64,000 nt of DNA from Limnomonas spitsbergensis (taxonomy: Eukaryota > Chlorophyta > Chlorophyceae > Chlamydomonadales): contig JAYJMM010000097.1 in the NCBI GenBank assembly GCA_037349105.1, positions 2,170,001-2,234,000 on the forward strand, written 5' to 3'. The notes under the pieces were generated by a model. It did no database searches. It saw nothing but the letters and a program-made list of their open reading frames with translations, and was not told where the DNA came from. Of this stretch, positions 1 to 9,240 are shown one piece after another. A program made the position numbers and the translations under genes. Positions within the stretch are counted from its first letter, which is position 1, and each line of letters starts with the position of its first letter.

Positions 1-627
1 GTCCGCCAGGCCCAGCAAAGCCTGGGACTGTTCCCGGCTGCTACCTCCTCCAGGCCTTGCACTGGCTGACACACTGAAACAGTCCCGCGGGTCAGCAGGG
101 TCGGGGAGCATGAGGAGTCAAGGGTCTGAAGAGTCAGGGGTCTGAAGGGTGTTCATGTAGGCGTGGGAGGGTCTAGGGATGAGAGAGGGGGTGCGGCTCA
201 ACGCCTGGACACCCCGAACATGCAAGCACAGAACAGCTGTCCCTACACCGAAGTAGGCTTGAGGACGAATGTTGTGGTTGCGAATGCAGCTGTGATGTTT
301 GACCCACAGCCAATGAGGGTGAACTGCAGTCATTCAGTGTGATCTGCTGCCAGTCAGAGAGTGACCTGCTGCCCCTGAGTGTGAGCGAAAGAGTGACACA
401 CAAGCAGCTTACGGGAGACACCCAGCTAGGAGCCAAGGCTTCATGATGCACAAGTGTACTACATAAATATATTTCAGGGCTGGGGATCCACCTTGTTGTC
501 AGGGATACGCATTATTATGGCATTATTGAGCACTCTGTTTCCTCATGTCTTAAAACAAATTCAAGGCTGGGGATCCACCTCGTTGTCAGGGACAGGCTCT
601 CCGTCCCTGCTTTGGAAAAACGTGAGC
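1..627. other. Intergenic or intronic sequence with a short direct repeat
   Basis: No convincing coding exon is visible. A segment reading roughly ggctggggatccacctYgttgtcaggga occurs twice, near 478-507 and 565-594, so a local duplication about 87 bases long is present. It leads directly into the telomere-motif minisatellite that follows. Confidence 0.4.
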
Positions 628-925
628 TTAACATCAGAAGGCCTGCTGGCTACTGCGCCCTACCCCCCAAACCCTAAACCCTTAACATCAGAAGGCCTGC
701 TGGCTACTGCGTCCTACCCCCAAACCCTAAACCCTTAACATCAGAAGGCCTACTGCGCCCACCCCCCAAACCCAAACCCTAAACCCTTAACATCAGAAGG
801 CCTGCTGGCTACTGCGCCCACCCCCCAAACCCTAAGCCCTAAACCCTTAACATCAGATGGCCTGCTGCGCCCACCCCCCAAACCCTAAACCCTTAACATC
901 AGAAGGCCTGCTGCGCCCACCCCCC
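628..925. repeat. Minisatellite carrying CCCTAAA motifs
   Basis: Five or more imperfect copies of a roughly 50-65 base unit, cttaacatcagaaggcctgctg(gctactg)cgcccacccccc followed by aaaccctaaaccc. Each unit carries one or two CCCTAAA telomere-type heptamers. The array lies just downstream, on the minus strand, of the donor of the Arg/Asp-rich exon ending at 958. The segment gcctgctgcgcccac resembles the exon-donor junction there (agcctgctcgcacctgg), so this may be another case of duplicated splice-edge sequence. Confidence 0.75.
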
Positions 926-957
926 CTTCCAGACCCCCCAAATTAGCCTGCTCGCAC

Positions 958-1837
958 CTGGCATCCATGTGTAACCGCTCCACAGGCCTTTTCCACTCTT
1001 CTCGCTTCTCTCCGTCCCCTCCCCCCTGCGGCCTGTCCCGATCGTATGGCCGTCCTTCCCCCTGTTCTCCGTCCCTTCCTCCATGCCGCTTGTCCTGATC
1101 ATCCCGCCGTGCCTCCCCCTTTTCCCCGTCCCGACCGTCACTTCCCCCCCGTGGTCTGCCCCTATCGTCCAGCCGTCCTTCTCGCTTCTCTCCACCTCCT
1201 CTGTCCCTTCCCCCCCGCGGCCTGTCCCGATCGTCCAGCCGTGCCTCACGCTTCTCTCCAACTTGGCCGTCTCTCCCCCCATGTGGCCTGTCCCGATCAT
1301 CCGGCTGTGCCTCACGCTTCTCTCCGCCTCGGCTGTCCCTTTCAGCCTGAGGCCGGCCCCGATCGTGTGGACGTCCTTCCCGCTTTTCACCATCCCGGTT
1401 GTCCCTTTCAGCCTGAGGCCGGCCCCGATCATCCTGCCGTGCCTCACCCTTTTCTCCATCCCGGCCGTCATTTCCCCCACGTGGCCTGTCCCCATCGCCT
1501 GGACGTTCTTGCCGCTTTTCTCCACCTCGGCCGTCCCTTCCCCCACGTGGCCTGTCCTCATTGTCCGGCCGTGCCTCCCCCGTTTCCCCGTCCCGGCCAT
1601 CATTGCCCCCCTGCTGTTCATCCCGCTGCTCCCCCTCCCGTCCGCGCTGGCTGTCCCGCTGGTTGTCCCGCTGGTTGTCCCGCCCCCTCCAGCTCAGGTT
1701 ATTGTCCGCGGCTGCTGGGCGTTTCATCTGGCCTTGCTCGCTGCGGATATCATCCAGGTAGTGGGGACGTTGGGCACCAGCCCCGACCCGCTCCGCATCC
1801 CGCTGGCGGCTACGGGCAGCGCTCAGGTGCGCTCGGT
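958..1837 (-). CDS. Exon of an Arg/Asp/Glu/Gly-rich tandem-repeat protein (partial gene)
   Basis: A single long minus-strand exon is inferred. Its acceptor is the polypyrimidine stretch ending cctgacag before 1837, and its donor is CCAG|GTGCGAGC after 958; the phase runs from 2 bases at the start to phase 2 at the end. The N-terminal part reads DRAHLSAARSRQRDAERV, followed by a linker QMKRPAAADNNLSWRGRD. Then come about nine copies of a 22-residue repeat of the type RGGRDGRDGEKREARPDDRDRP (66-base period, about 1040-1600), ending ..VERLHMDA. Low-complexity RD/RE/RG-rich regions are common in RNA-binding and splicing-associated proteins, but no catalytic or RNA-binding domain is visible, so no function is assigned. 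The 66-base period keeps all frames partly open, so long antisense ORFs here are shadows. Upstream and downstream exons were not identified. Confidence 0.5.
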
Positions 1838-2562
1838 CTGTCAGGCGGGAGGGAAGGGCAGGCCACGGCCAGGACATGAGTGTGAGTAGAAGAAAATGCA
1901 GCCGCGAGCGGGGTAACGCAAACACCAGTATGTATACCGCACTGTCAGTGTCATTTGGTGGCACTTATGGTTTCTTTAATTGAAACCACTGCTGACAATC
2001 GTATGTAAGCGTTCAACAGGCCGAACCAACCCGTGACAATCGAAAACATCGTATGTGTACGGAAAAGTGTGAAATAGGCGTTTCGCGCCATTTGCAGCCT
2101 GTCTTTGCTTGGCTTTGCAAATCGCGTACTAACATTGCTATGGGTGATATTGCACACGTTTCCGTGAGGTGACCGATCTGGCTGCCAGCGACATCGGTAC
2201 TATCACCGAGCAGAGGCATACCGTCCCTCCCATCAGTTCTAGCAAGCACAAGCGCAGCATCGGCGTCTTCGCTTCCGCCTCCTGATGTCTTATTGTGTTA
2301 TTTTCTGCTCCATATGCTCAGATAATACAATACGTTGTTTATGTTTGCTAAGGGAAGGGCATGTGCTTCCTTCCGGCCCTTTTTAGCTTAAACCAAATGT
2401 TTGAGTGGTTTTCAGTGAGAAACCAAAGTTCGTCAACAAAAAATCTGGGCAAACCAACTTGTGACAATCAATACCTTAAATTACGTTTTTGAAATGATAT
2501 CAAAAGCAAAAAAGCAAATGAGACTGACAGTTCGGGAGTAGAGCGCACCAGGCCATCTTTAG
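1838..2562. other. AT-richer spacer without recognised gene
   Basis: No exon with family resemblance was found. The phrases caaccYgtgacaatc and the like recur near 2027-2042 and 2455-2470, suggesting an old local duplication. Nothing else stands out. Confidence 0.3.
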
Positions 2563-2615
2563 AGTTTAGGGTTTAGGGTTTAGGGTTAAGGACTTCAGGG
2601 TTTAGGGTTAAGGGT
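2563..2615. repeat. Interstitial telomere-like repeat (TTTAGGG)
   Basis: Three to four TTTAGGG units followed by degenerate units (ttaaggacttcagggtttagggttaagggtt). The heptamer is the plant/many-chlorophyte telomere repeat. It is flanked by ordinary sequence, so it is an interstitial tract and not a chromosome end. Confidence 0.85.
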
Positions 2616-2806
2616 TCGCTGCCCCATTGCTGGGCAGCCACCAATGGGCTGATTGAGATCAAACCTACGTGGGCCTGCGATCAGTGGCCCCGGGATCAGG
2701 GCTTGCTGCACCCGGCCACCCCGTCCATTAGCCATTATACAGCTGACTTGTAACTGAAGCGTGTTAAAATCAACAGTGCAAACACAGGAGTTTGAACAGG
2801 GCTGTG

Positions 2807-2871
2807 AGGAGCCTGTGAGGAGCCCACGCGGCTGAGCCCTTTAAGCAGGGCCCAGAGGTTTTAAGTCAATG
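2807..2871 (+). mobile_element. Short retroposon copy (CATTG-end family), 5'-truncated
   Basis: The 65-base element holds the family core gcccacgcggctgagccctttaagcagggcccagagg and ends ..tcaatg. It is flanked by an imperfect direct repeat: acagggctgtg at 2796-2806 and acaggggtgtc at 2872-2882, 9 of 11 matching. Interpreted as a target-site duplication of an old, 5'-truncated insertion. Confidence 0.6.
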
Positions 2872-3337
2872 ACAGGGGTGTCAAAAGCCCTGGTGAGCCA
2901 CCATGGTCCAAGGGGCACCTGAGCAACACATGGATCTGTTTGCAGGCATTCCGACCACCATGCTAAGCCTACCGGAATAGGTACAGTACCATAGATTTGC
3001 TTTGCCTTCCCTCATAATTAATATTGTTTGGGGTTGAGGGATCCATGAATATACTTTTCATCGATTGTAGACGCCACGTTTCAGTGAGAAATTAAGAGGT
3101 TGGGTCGATTATTTGCAGGAGGGCAGCATAATAAGAAGTCGTTTTTCATACCCTAGCCCTAGGGAAGGCAAATCAAACCTATGGTAACGGCCTTACTGCA
3201 TCCCACACAAAGACTCCACCAGTGGCACCGGGTGGACGGCGCACCTGTGCTGTCAGGAGCGCTGCACACCGGGTACCGTACTGGTCCTAGGGCAGCCCCC
3301 CCCCCTAACAGACAAGATCCACGGGGAAGCAATCCGG

Positions 3338-3392
3338 CCCCACAGGCTTTAGGGTTTAGGGTTTAAACCCTTAACCCTAAACCCCACAGGCT
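3338..3392. repeat. Head-to-head telomeric insert between 11-bp direct repeats
   Basis: A 33-base insert (3349-3381) consists of two TTTAGGG-type units meeting two CCCTAAA-type units at a central gtttaaac palindrome. It is bracketed exactly by ccccacaggct at 3338-3348 and 3382-3392. It lies just inside the intron downstream of the 3402 donor of the DUF3752 gene. The structure resembles telomeric DNA captured at a staggered break with fill-in of the ends. Confidence 0.85.
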
Positions 3393-3401
3393 CCCACTCA
3401 C

Positions 3402-6163
3402 CATCTGCGGCCCTGCCCTGAGTCAGAGCCGAGGTCAGGCCAGACAGGGAGCCCCATCGCTCCGAAACCACGGCAGCCAGGCTGGTGCCACCCTCCTTGG
3501 CCTGCACCTTGGCTCTGGCAAGTGCCTTCATCCGCCAGCTCAGCCCGCCGTCTCCGATTTTGGCACTGGCAGGCGGCGCAGCGGGCAGACTGGCGCGGGA
3601 AGGCTGCCCCGAGTCCTTGTCCCCCTGCAGGTCCGCTCCTTCGGGCGCCTTCTTCATGATACGCAGCCCTTCGAAAATCTCAGGCTCTGCCGCAGCCTGC
3701 GAGGGTGGGTGAGGGCACAGAACAAAGCAATTGAAGGCCCCTGCCGTGAAAGAGAGCGTTCACAGGCGATGTTTAGACACTGGCTAGCGAGTGTGCATGG
3801 CATTGCCAGCATGCGTGCAAGCGCACAAAGCGCCTGTTGTCGAGCTGCTCATGTGCTAGCAAACTTGTGCTGGCAAAGGCCAGTATGTAAGAAGGCAACC
3901 ATGCCATGCACTGACTGGGCAAGACCGATGCAGCAGGCTGGTAGACAAGATGCGGGTCAAGGTCCCTGATGATGAGTCTCGCCCGTCACCGCTGGGCGAG
4001 GCTGATGCATCAGATGAGGGTGTGATGAACATTGAGTTGGATTTTAAATTTGAGCGCTTGAAGAAAGATAGCACTCCTTCATCTGCTCAGTTCAAAGGCC
4101 CACAGGTATATACCGGCAGGCTGCTCAATGCATTTGCTTGCAAGGAGCTGCAGGACCTGTAGACCAACATGCAACACAAGAAACAAGAACATAATTTGGC
4201 AGGGCTCCTGTCGAGCTCTCCAGCCATCTTATTCATCATTTCTAGCCTGTCGAGCTCCCCAATCCTGGCCAGCCATGACACCCTACTACAGTATGCCTAC
4301 AGCCCACTACACTAAACCAGGTGAAAGCCCCCCCCCCCCTACATGCAGATAATGAGAACGTAAAAGCTTTTCATGCACCGTCACCTCATCCAGCCCTCCC
4401 CCAGGCCCCACCTTCCTTGCTCACTTATGGTGGACCCTGCACACCCTTCAATCTACCTTTAACCCCCCTCAATCTTAATCACAACCCCCAGCATATTAGG
4501 TAGATGGAATCATGGAAGGGTGTGCAGGATCCACCTCCAACTCAGTGTCCCCCACCAACGTATCCCTGTCTACCTTCCCATTCACCTTTCTATCCCCTGA
4601 ACCCTAACCACTGCCCCCTGCAAATCCTTAAATACACCTCATGCGTCATTCCCCTACCTCCTAATCCCTACATACCCTCCCATTCACCTTTCTATCCCCT
4701 GAACCCTAACCACTGCCCCCTGCATATCCTTAAATCCACCTCATGCTTCACTTCCCCTACCTCCTAATCCCTACATACCCTACCATTCACCTTTCTATCC
4801 CCTGAACCCTAACCACTGCCCCTTGCAAATCCTTTAATCCACCTCATGCTTCACTTCCCCTACCTCCTAATCCCTACATACCCTACCATGCACCTTTTCT
4901 TTCTCCTCCTGCGCCTCAGCCTCTGCTGCAGCGGTCGCCGCGTCCTTGGGCGCAGCGGCCTTGGGCTTTGTCATCCACTCCTCACGCACCAAAGGAGCAG
5001 CAGCTGCGGCTGGGACGGCATCCGGGTCACCGTCTACATGGGCATCAATGAAAAAGAACAAAAATGATAGATCGGGATGGGGGAAATTAAGCGTTGGAAT
5101 TCAGGGTTTAGGCTCTGCCCTGCTCAGCTTAGAAATTAATTAATAATATTTTGCCTCATCAGGGAGAGATAGTTGATGGAGCAGCGCAGCTTGTTTCCAA
5201 GGGAGCAACATGCTGCCCGGTGCAGTCAAGACAGACACAGCGGCTGGTACCCTGGACGAGTCCTCACTACTGGGGGACAATGCAATGCATTGTTTACCCA
5301 TGCACAGCGCCATGCATGGTCCACTGATGCAAAATACTGTGCCTGGCCTACCAATGCAAAACTCCATACATGGCCTAGCTACGCAAAACGCCACGCACGG
5401 CCTGCCGATACAAACCACTACGCATGGTTTACCCATGCAAATTGCCATGCATGGCCTACCGATACAAAACACTATGCATGACCTAGTGATGCAATACACC
5501 ATGCATAGCCTGCCCATGCCAAACACCATGCATGGCCTAGCAATGCAAAACGCCATGCGCGGCCCGCCGATGCAAACCACCTTGCATGGCCTAGCGATAA
5601 AAAATACCATGCATGGCCTGCACTACCCACCGATGCAAATCACCATGCATGACCTATTGATGCAAACCACCATGCATAGCCTGCCCATGCCAAAGACCAT
5701 GCATGGTCTACCTGTGCAAAACACCATGCATGGTCCACTGATGCAAAACGCCATGCATGTTCTAACGTTGCAAGCATGCAGCCCACCATGCGCTATGTAA
5801 CTGGTATTTGTGAGATTGATGAAAGCTATTTTAAACCGCTGCCATGCGGGCTTCAGTTCCTTGACATCGGCGCTGAGTACCATGCATGCAGCGCTGTCTT
5901 GAGTTCCTCATTCTCTTACCCTTGCCATCGGCACCTGCTAACGCTTCCACTTGGGGACTTTTCGGACCGCCGCTGTCCGAATCACTGGAGGAGTCTGGTG
6001 GGGGACATCAGGACGGAGGCACAAACCGGGTGAGCGCAACAAAACTTATAAAGCCGAGCACGTGGCGCAGCTGCACAAGGCCATACTGGTAGGCACCTGA
6101 TCGATGATTCCTCTCACGCTTGGACTTCTTGGCACGACTCTTTTTGTCCTTCTTCTTCTTTTT
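3402..6163 (-). CDS. DUF3752/GPALPP-type nuclear protein, partial, at least four exons
   Basis: Rebuilt minus-strand exons: 6163-6097, 5994-5935, 5033-4894 and 3696-3402. All junctions are GT-AG and the phases agree throughout. Exon order gives a Lys/Arg-rich stretch (KKKKKDKKSRAKKSKRERN), an acidic Ser/Asp stretch (DSSSDSDSGGPKSPQVEALA), then VREEWMTKP, and finally KIGDGGLSWRMKALARAK with SERWGSLSGLTSAL. REEWM, GDGG.SWR.KAL.RA and ERWGS are hallmark blocks of the DUF3752 domain found in GPALPP1-like proteins, whose biochemical role is poorly defined and which are probably nuclear. The N-terminal GPALP motif exon(s) and the short last exon after the 3402 donor were not located. The intron at 5034-5934 holds a 26-base minisatellite, and the intron at 3697-4893 holds tandem copies of the donor edge. 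Confidence 0.75.
4560..4900. repeat. Tandem duplication of an exon-donor edge in the DUF3752 gene
   Basis: A roughly 103-105 base unit is repeated about three times before reaching the real exon. It reads ccctacataccctaccattcacctttctatcccctgaaccctaaccactgcccc and continues to cacttcccctacctcctaat. The cattcacctttct core of each unit (near 4579, 4681 and 4786) copies the real exon/donor junction catgcaccttttct at 4887-4900. On the minus strand this is AAAG|GTGAATGG against AAAAG|GTGCATGG. The array lies immediately on the intron side of the donor. Confidence 0.8.
5281..5790. repeat. 26-bp intronic minisatellite (catgcatggcct / aatgcaaaac)
   Basis: About 18-20 imperfect copies of a unit such as caccatgcatggcctaccgatgcaaa. 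It lies in the intron of the DUF3752 gene between the exons ending at 5935 and starting at 5033. Because 26 is not a multiple of three and some units vary in length, the long frame through it (MHGLPMQNT-like) is a by-product of low complexity. Confidence 0.85.
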
Positions 6164-6599
6164 CTGATCAGCGAATTTGGACCCGATTCAGGGAACGGGT
6201 GAAACAACATACACATTCCGACGGACAATAGCATGCTCCGCTACCTGCTTGGCAACAAAGCCATCGGTTTTGAACGTGACCCCCAGCATCCGGAAATCGT
6301 CCGTCAGTTAAGTTTCAAAATGCCTCATGAGAAAGAGAGAGGGCATGCAGTAAGGAATGAAAAATAGTGGAACTGTACATTCTGCTTCAGGGCTGGTAAC
6401 CACGCGAGCTCGACACCCAGTCCCACGTCGGCAGTGTGGACTCCACACATGCCTTAACTCCGGAAAACTTCCTGATGGATTGAACGCACGACCTTCGGCT
6501 GTGAGAGCGCTTGTAGGCCGCCTGACCTTCCTGCATCTGATCGCCTTTCATCAGCAGAAGACGTGGCTCACAAGGACCCCCTGGCTATTTTGAGCTTAA
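6164..6599. other. Upstream region of the DUF3752 gene
   Basis: The missing 5' exons of the minus-strand gene should lie here or beyond, but I could not place them. A 43-codon plus-strand frame starting near 6232 (MLRYLLGNKAIGFERDPQHP..) is free of stops, yet it has no supporting splice or family context. Confidence 0.25.
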
Positions 6600-7017
6600 G
6601 AGGTCGGTCAGACTGCGTTACGTTTGGGGTTGCGTCAGGGAAAAGTGCAAACGCGATGCCGGTCACACTACCCAAACGCCAAACGCAACGTGTCAAAACG
6701 CGAAACGCAAACGCGGGGGGGGGGGGGGGGGGTTGACGTTTCGCGTTTGAGATTTTTCATGAATTCCAGCTTAAGCTTGATCTTAAGCTGGACACGAACA
6801 ATATATATGTTACAATGTAAGGAAATATCAACCCCGAGTCGCTGGGAGACGGAATTCGCACAAAAATGTACCATACCGTGCCCTGACGTCGTCTTGCCCT
6901 GCCGTCTTGCCCAAACGCAGTGTGACCAGTTTAGCGTCAGATTCACGCTAAATCCAAACGCAACCCAAACGCAACTGCCAAACGCAACCTCAAACGTAAC
7001 GCAGTCTGACCGACCCC
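6600..7017. mobile_element. PIF/Harbinger-like MITE, copy 1 (418 bp)
   Basis: Terminal inverted repeats of about 30 bases begin GGTCGGTCAGACTGCGTTAC and match at both ends with a single mismatch over the first 34. The flanking trinucleotide TAA occurs at 6597-6599 and 7018-7020. A TAA/TTA target duplication plus GGGGTC-type ends is characteristic of PIF/Harbinger superfamily elements. The interior contains a poly-G run (about 6716-6732) and no transposase, so it is non-autonomous. Confidence 0.8.
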
Positions 7018-7020
7018 TAA

Positions 7021-7234
7021 GGGGTCGGTCAGACTGCGTTGCGTTTGAGGTTGCGTTTGGACTTCCAAACGCAAACGCAGACGCGAAACGCAGGGTGGGG
7101 GGGGGGGGGGTTAGCGTTTGGATACAACATTAGTATGTTTAAATGGAATCAACTGCGCCCGTATCGTCAGATAGGCTATTTACGATTATGAATGTCAAAC
7201 GCAACCCACCAAACGCGATAGTCTGACCGACCCC
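7021..7234. mobile_element. PIF/Harbinger-like MITE, copy 2 (214 bp), abutting copy 1
   Basis: It starts GGGGTCGGTCAGACTGCGTT and ends agtctgaccgacccc, followed by TAA at 7235-7237. It shares its left TAA (7018-7020) with copy 1, so the layout is TAA-element-TAA-element-TAA. It is shorter than copy 1 and also carries an internal poly-G run near 7096-7110, suggesting an internally deleted sister. Confidence 0.8.
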
Positions 7235-7237
7235 TAA

Positions 7238-7640
7238 GCTGGAAACTCTCACCAGAGACAACTGCAAACAGCAGCCAGCAGAGCCCTGGCCCCCCGAGCT
7301 GCCCCATGCCAGCGACAGGTAGTGGTATCCCAGCCATGGGCAGATGTGCCGGTACTGCTGACAGCGCATGCGCGAGCTGGCAGCACCTTGGGCTGACCAT
7401 GCCCATGCAGCCGGTCTCAGCGGAAGCCAAAATGTCAATCCCACCAGGCCTCCCGCCCCCGCCTCCGCCCTCAAACTCAGCGAGCTGGGTAGGAACGAAC
7501 AGCACCGGCCAGTTATGGCAGGCGACGGGAAGGACAGGCAGGAAAATATATGTATGCACGACCGACCACTCGGTGGCTAGGAAAGGGACAAGCGGGAGAG
7601 CCAAAGCAATGCGCAGCGTTTTGAGATTTGCTATCCTCAT
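7238..7640 (-). other. Open but unrecognised stretch
   Basis: A minus-strand frame of over 130 residues is open here, with a hydrophobic start (MRIANLKTLRIALALPLVPF) and a Gly run (EFEGGGGGGRPGGID). It runs into the terminal repeat of the adjacent MITE, and I see no family motif or consistent splice sites. It may be a chance frame or an exon fragment. Confidence 0.2.
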
Positions 7641-7648
7641 CTGCAGCG

Positions 7649-7710
7649 TATAATAAGGCGCCCACGCGGTGGAGCCTTTTTCAGCAGGGCCCAGAGGTGT
7701 AGCGTCGTTG
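7649..7710 (+). mobile_element. Short retroposon copy (CATTG-end family), strongly 5'-truncated
   Basis: The 62-base element contains ggcgcccacgcggtggagcc and gcagggcccagaggtgtagcgtcgttg. It is flanked by atctgcagcg (7639-7648) and acctgcagcg (7711-7720), a 10-base target duplication with one mismatch. Confidence 0.7.
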
Positions 7711-7720
7711 ACCTGCAGCG

Positions 7721-8485
7721 GGTTTTACAGCTCAGGTCAGGTCAACCCCATCCCCGATGTGGGCGCCATGCAGTCATGCACGGCTTTCCGGCAATATCGA
7801 ATGGTGGCCTGTTAGGACAGCAGCCCCCCTGCAACCACAGCCTTCCGACTATTGGGCGCCTGGGCGGTGGGGGAAGAGGTGCGTCAGCAGCAGGAGGGTG
7901 AGCAGTATCTGCATTGTAGCAGCAGGAGGAGGAGCAGCAAGGCCCCGTGCATCCACCCCGCATCCATTGGCCGTTCCGCTGATGTCCACACTTCCCGCCA
8001 TTCCAACTGTCCAAGAGAGGGGCAACATAGGGGGCAGCAGCAGGGCGGTAGCAGCAGCACAAGAAAATGAAGCTATACAGGCTCAGAGGGCACTCCGACG
8101 CGCTTATGACCGCGACTGCTGCTTGCATAATGATATACGATCCCCATACATGTGGCTGCAACCCAGACTGCGCTGTTTGCCCTGTCCCAAAATTTTGAAG
8201 CAAGAAAAGTGTGTGCGGTGTGGGGAATAGGCCATTCCCCTACAATTTCCGCCTGTCTTTCTTGCCCTGTCATGCTGGCACATGCGTATGACCCCCCTGC
8301 ATGTAACACTCAGCCCCTTACAGAAAGTAGCTTTCTTTCTGGGGATTCTTTGCCATCCCTAGCCAAACTTCATCCCAGCAGCAACAGCTAGTGAGCCAGC
8401 AGCCCACCACCACCACCACCAGTACATTCGGAATATAGTTTAGCTGGCGATTTTTGACAAATGTTACACAGGCACATATTCCGGG
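7721..8485. other. Spacer without recognised gene
   Basis: Overlapping frames are open on both strands around 7742-8230 because the DNA is GC-rich with CAG-type runs. None shows a recognisable domain or splice pattern. Confidence 0.25.
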
Positions 8486-8610
8486 TAGGGTCAGATTTCA
8501 GGTACCTTAGGTCTTTTGTTTTTAGTTCCGTCACTCAATTGCAGATACCTTGTTGTTGGACGCCGACGCGGCCGAGCTTTGCAGCATGGCCCAGTGGTGT
8601 AACGTCATTG
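8486..8610 (+). mobile_element. Short retroposon copy (CATTG-end family) with perfect 12-bp TSD
   Basis: The 125-base element ends gcatggcccagtggtgtaacgtcattg and is bracketed by perfect direct repeats acatattccggg at 8474-8485 and 8611-8622. The core tGGCccAGtGG resembles an RNA polymerase III A box (TGGCNNAGTGG), which would fit a tRNA-derived SINE. No B box is evident. Confidence 0.85.
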
Positions 8611-8622
8611 ACATATTCCGGG

Positions 8623-9240
8623 ATATTAGATCAGTATATATGACAAGGCGAGGGGGGGGGCAGAAAAAAAATTAGGGACCCCATCCCCCTAATTCTCCAA
8701 AACTCATCCGTTTGACATGGGAGTTGCACCTAAGGACTTTTGGGAGGGTATCTCGGCTTCAAGAAAAATAGCAAAGTTTTTTAGGGCCTTGGACCCTCGC
8801 CTTTGACCCTCCCCCCTCCTTGTTTGACATGCGTTGACCGGGTACTTCACGGTGACCGTTGACCATGCATAGGGGGTTGTTGGAAAGCCCTGGCCCTACC
8901 CTATGCAGTGAGATCTTCACATTATGCAGTTTTCTCGGGGCTGAGATGTTATTCGCAAAAAAGCTTTTGTGAAATCTACGAAATCCTCATTGTTTGGCTC
9001 TCTGCACCTCAGTCACCGATGGGCCAAAAAGCATTTTAAGACCAAATATGGAAAGCTCTCGTCGAGCTCCATACTTTTCGAGGATGGGGTGTTTTTAGTT
9101 GTTTTTTGCCCCCCCTCGTGACAAGGCTATATTTTGAAGGTCCGGTTCCCATTGGCCCTGCAGCTGCCGCCTTGAAGCTGCGGCGCTGCGCGGTGTGGTG
9201 CACACTAAAGAATGTTGTATTTTATTATTAGGGAAACGAT
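8623..9240. other. Spacer preceding retrotransposon copy 1
   Basis: No coding similarity is visible, and specifically no endonuclease domain of the following retrotransposon. Copy 1 therefore appears to be 5'-truncated, or its upstream part is unrecognisable. Confidence 0.35.

Noticed and set aside
1046..1889. Pro-rich plus-strand ORFs of 268-277 codons
   Set aside because: They are antisense to the Arg/Asp-rich repeat exon and open only because of its 66-base periodicity.
2563..3392. A chromosome end near the start of the window
   Set aside because: Telomere motifs here are short, point both ways and are flanked by genes on both sides. They are interstitial.
3950..4162. Plus-strand frame with an acidic segment (MNIELDFKFERLKKDSTPSS)
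   Set aside because: It lies inside an intron of the minus-strand DUF3752-type gene and has no recognisable domain. It could be a fragment of an inserted gene, but the evidence is too thin.
5210..5800. Met/His-rich 196-codon plus-strand ORF
   Set aside because: It is a reading of the 26-base minisatellite inside the intron of the minus-strand DUF3752-type gene.
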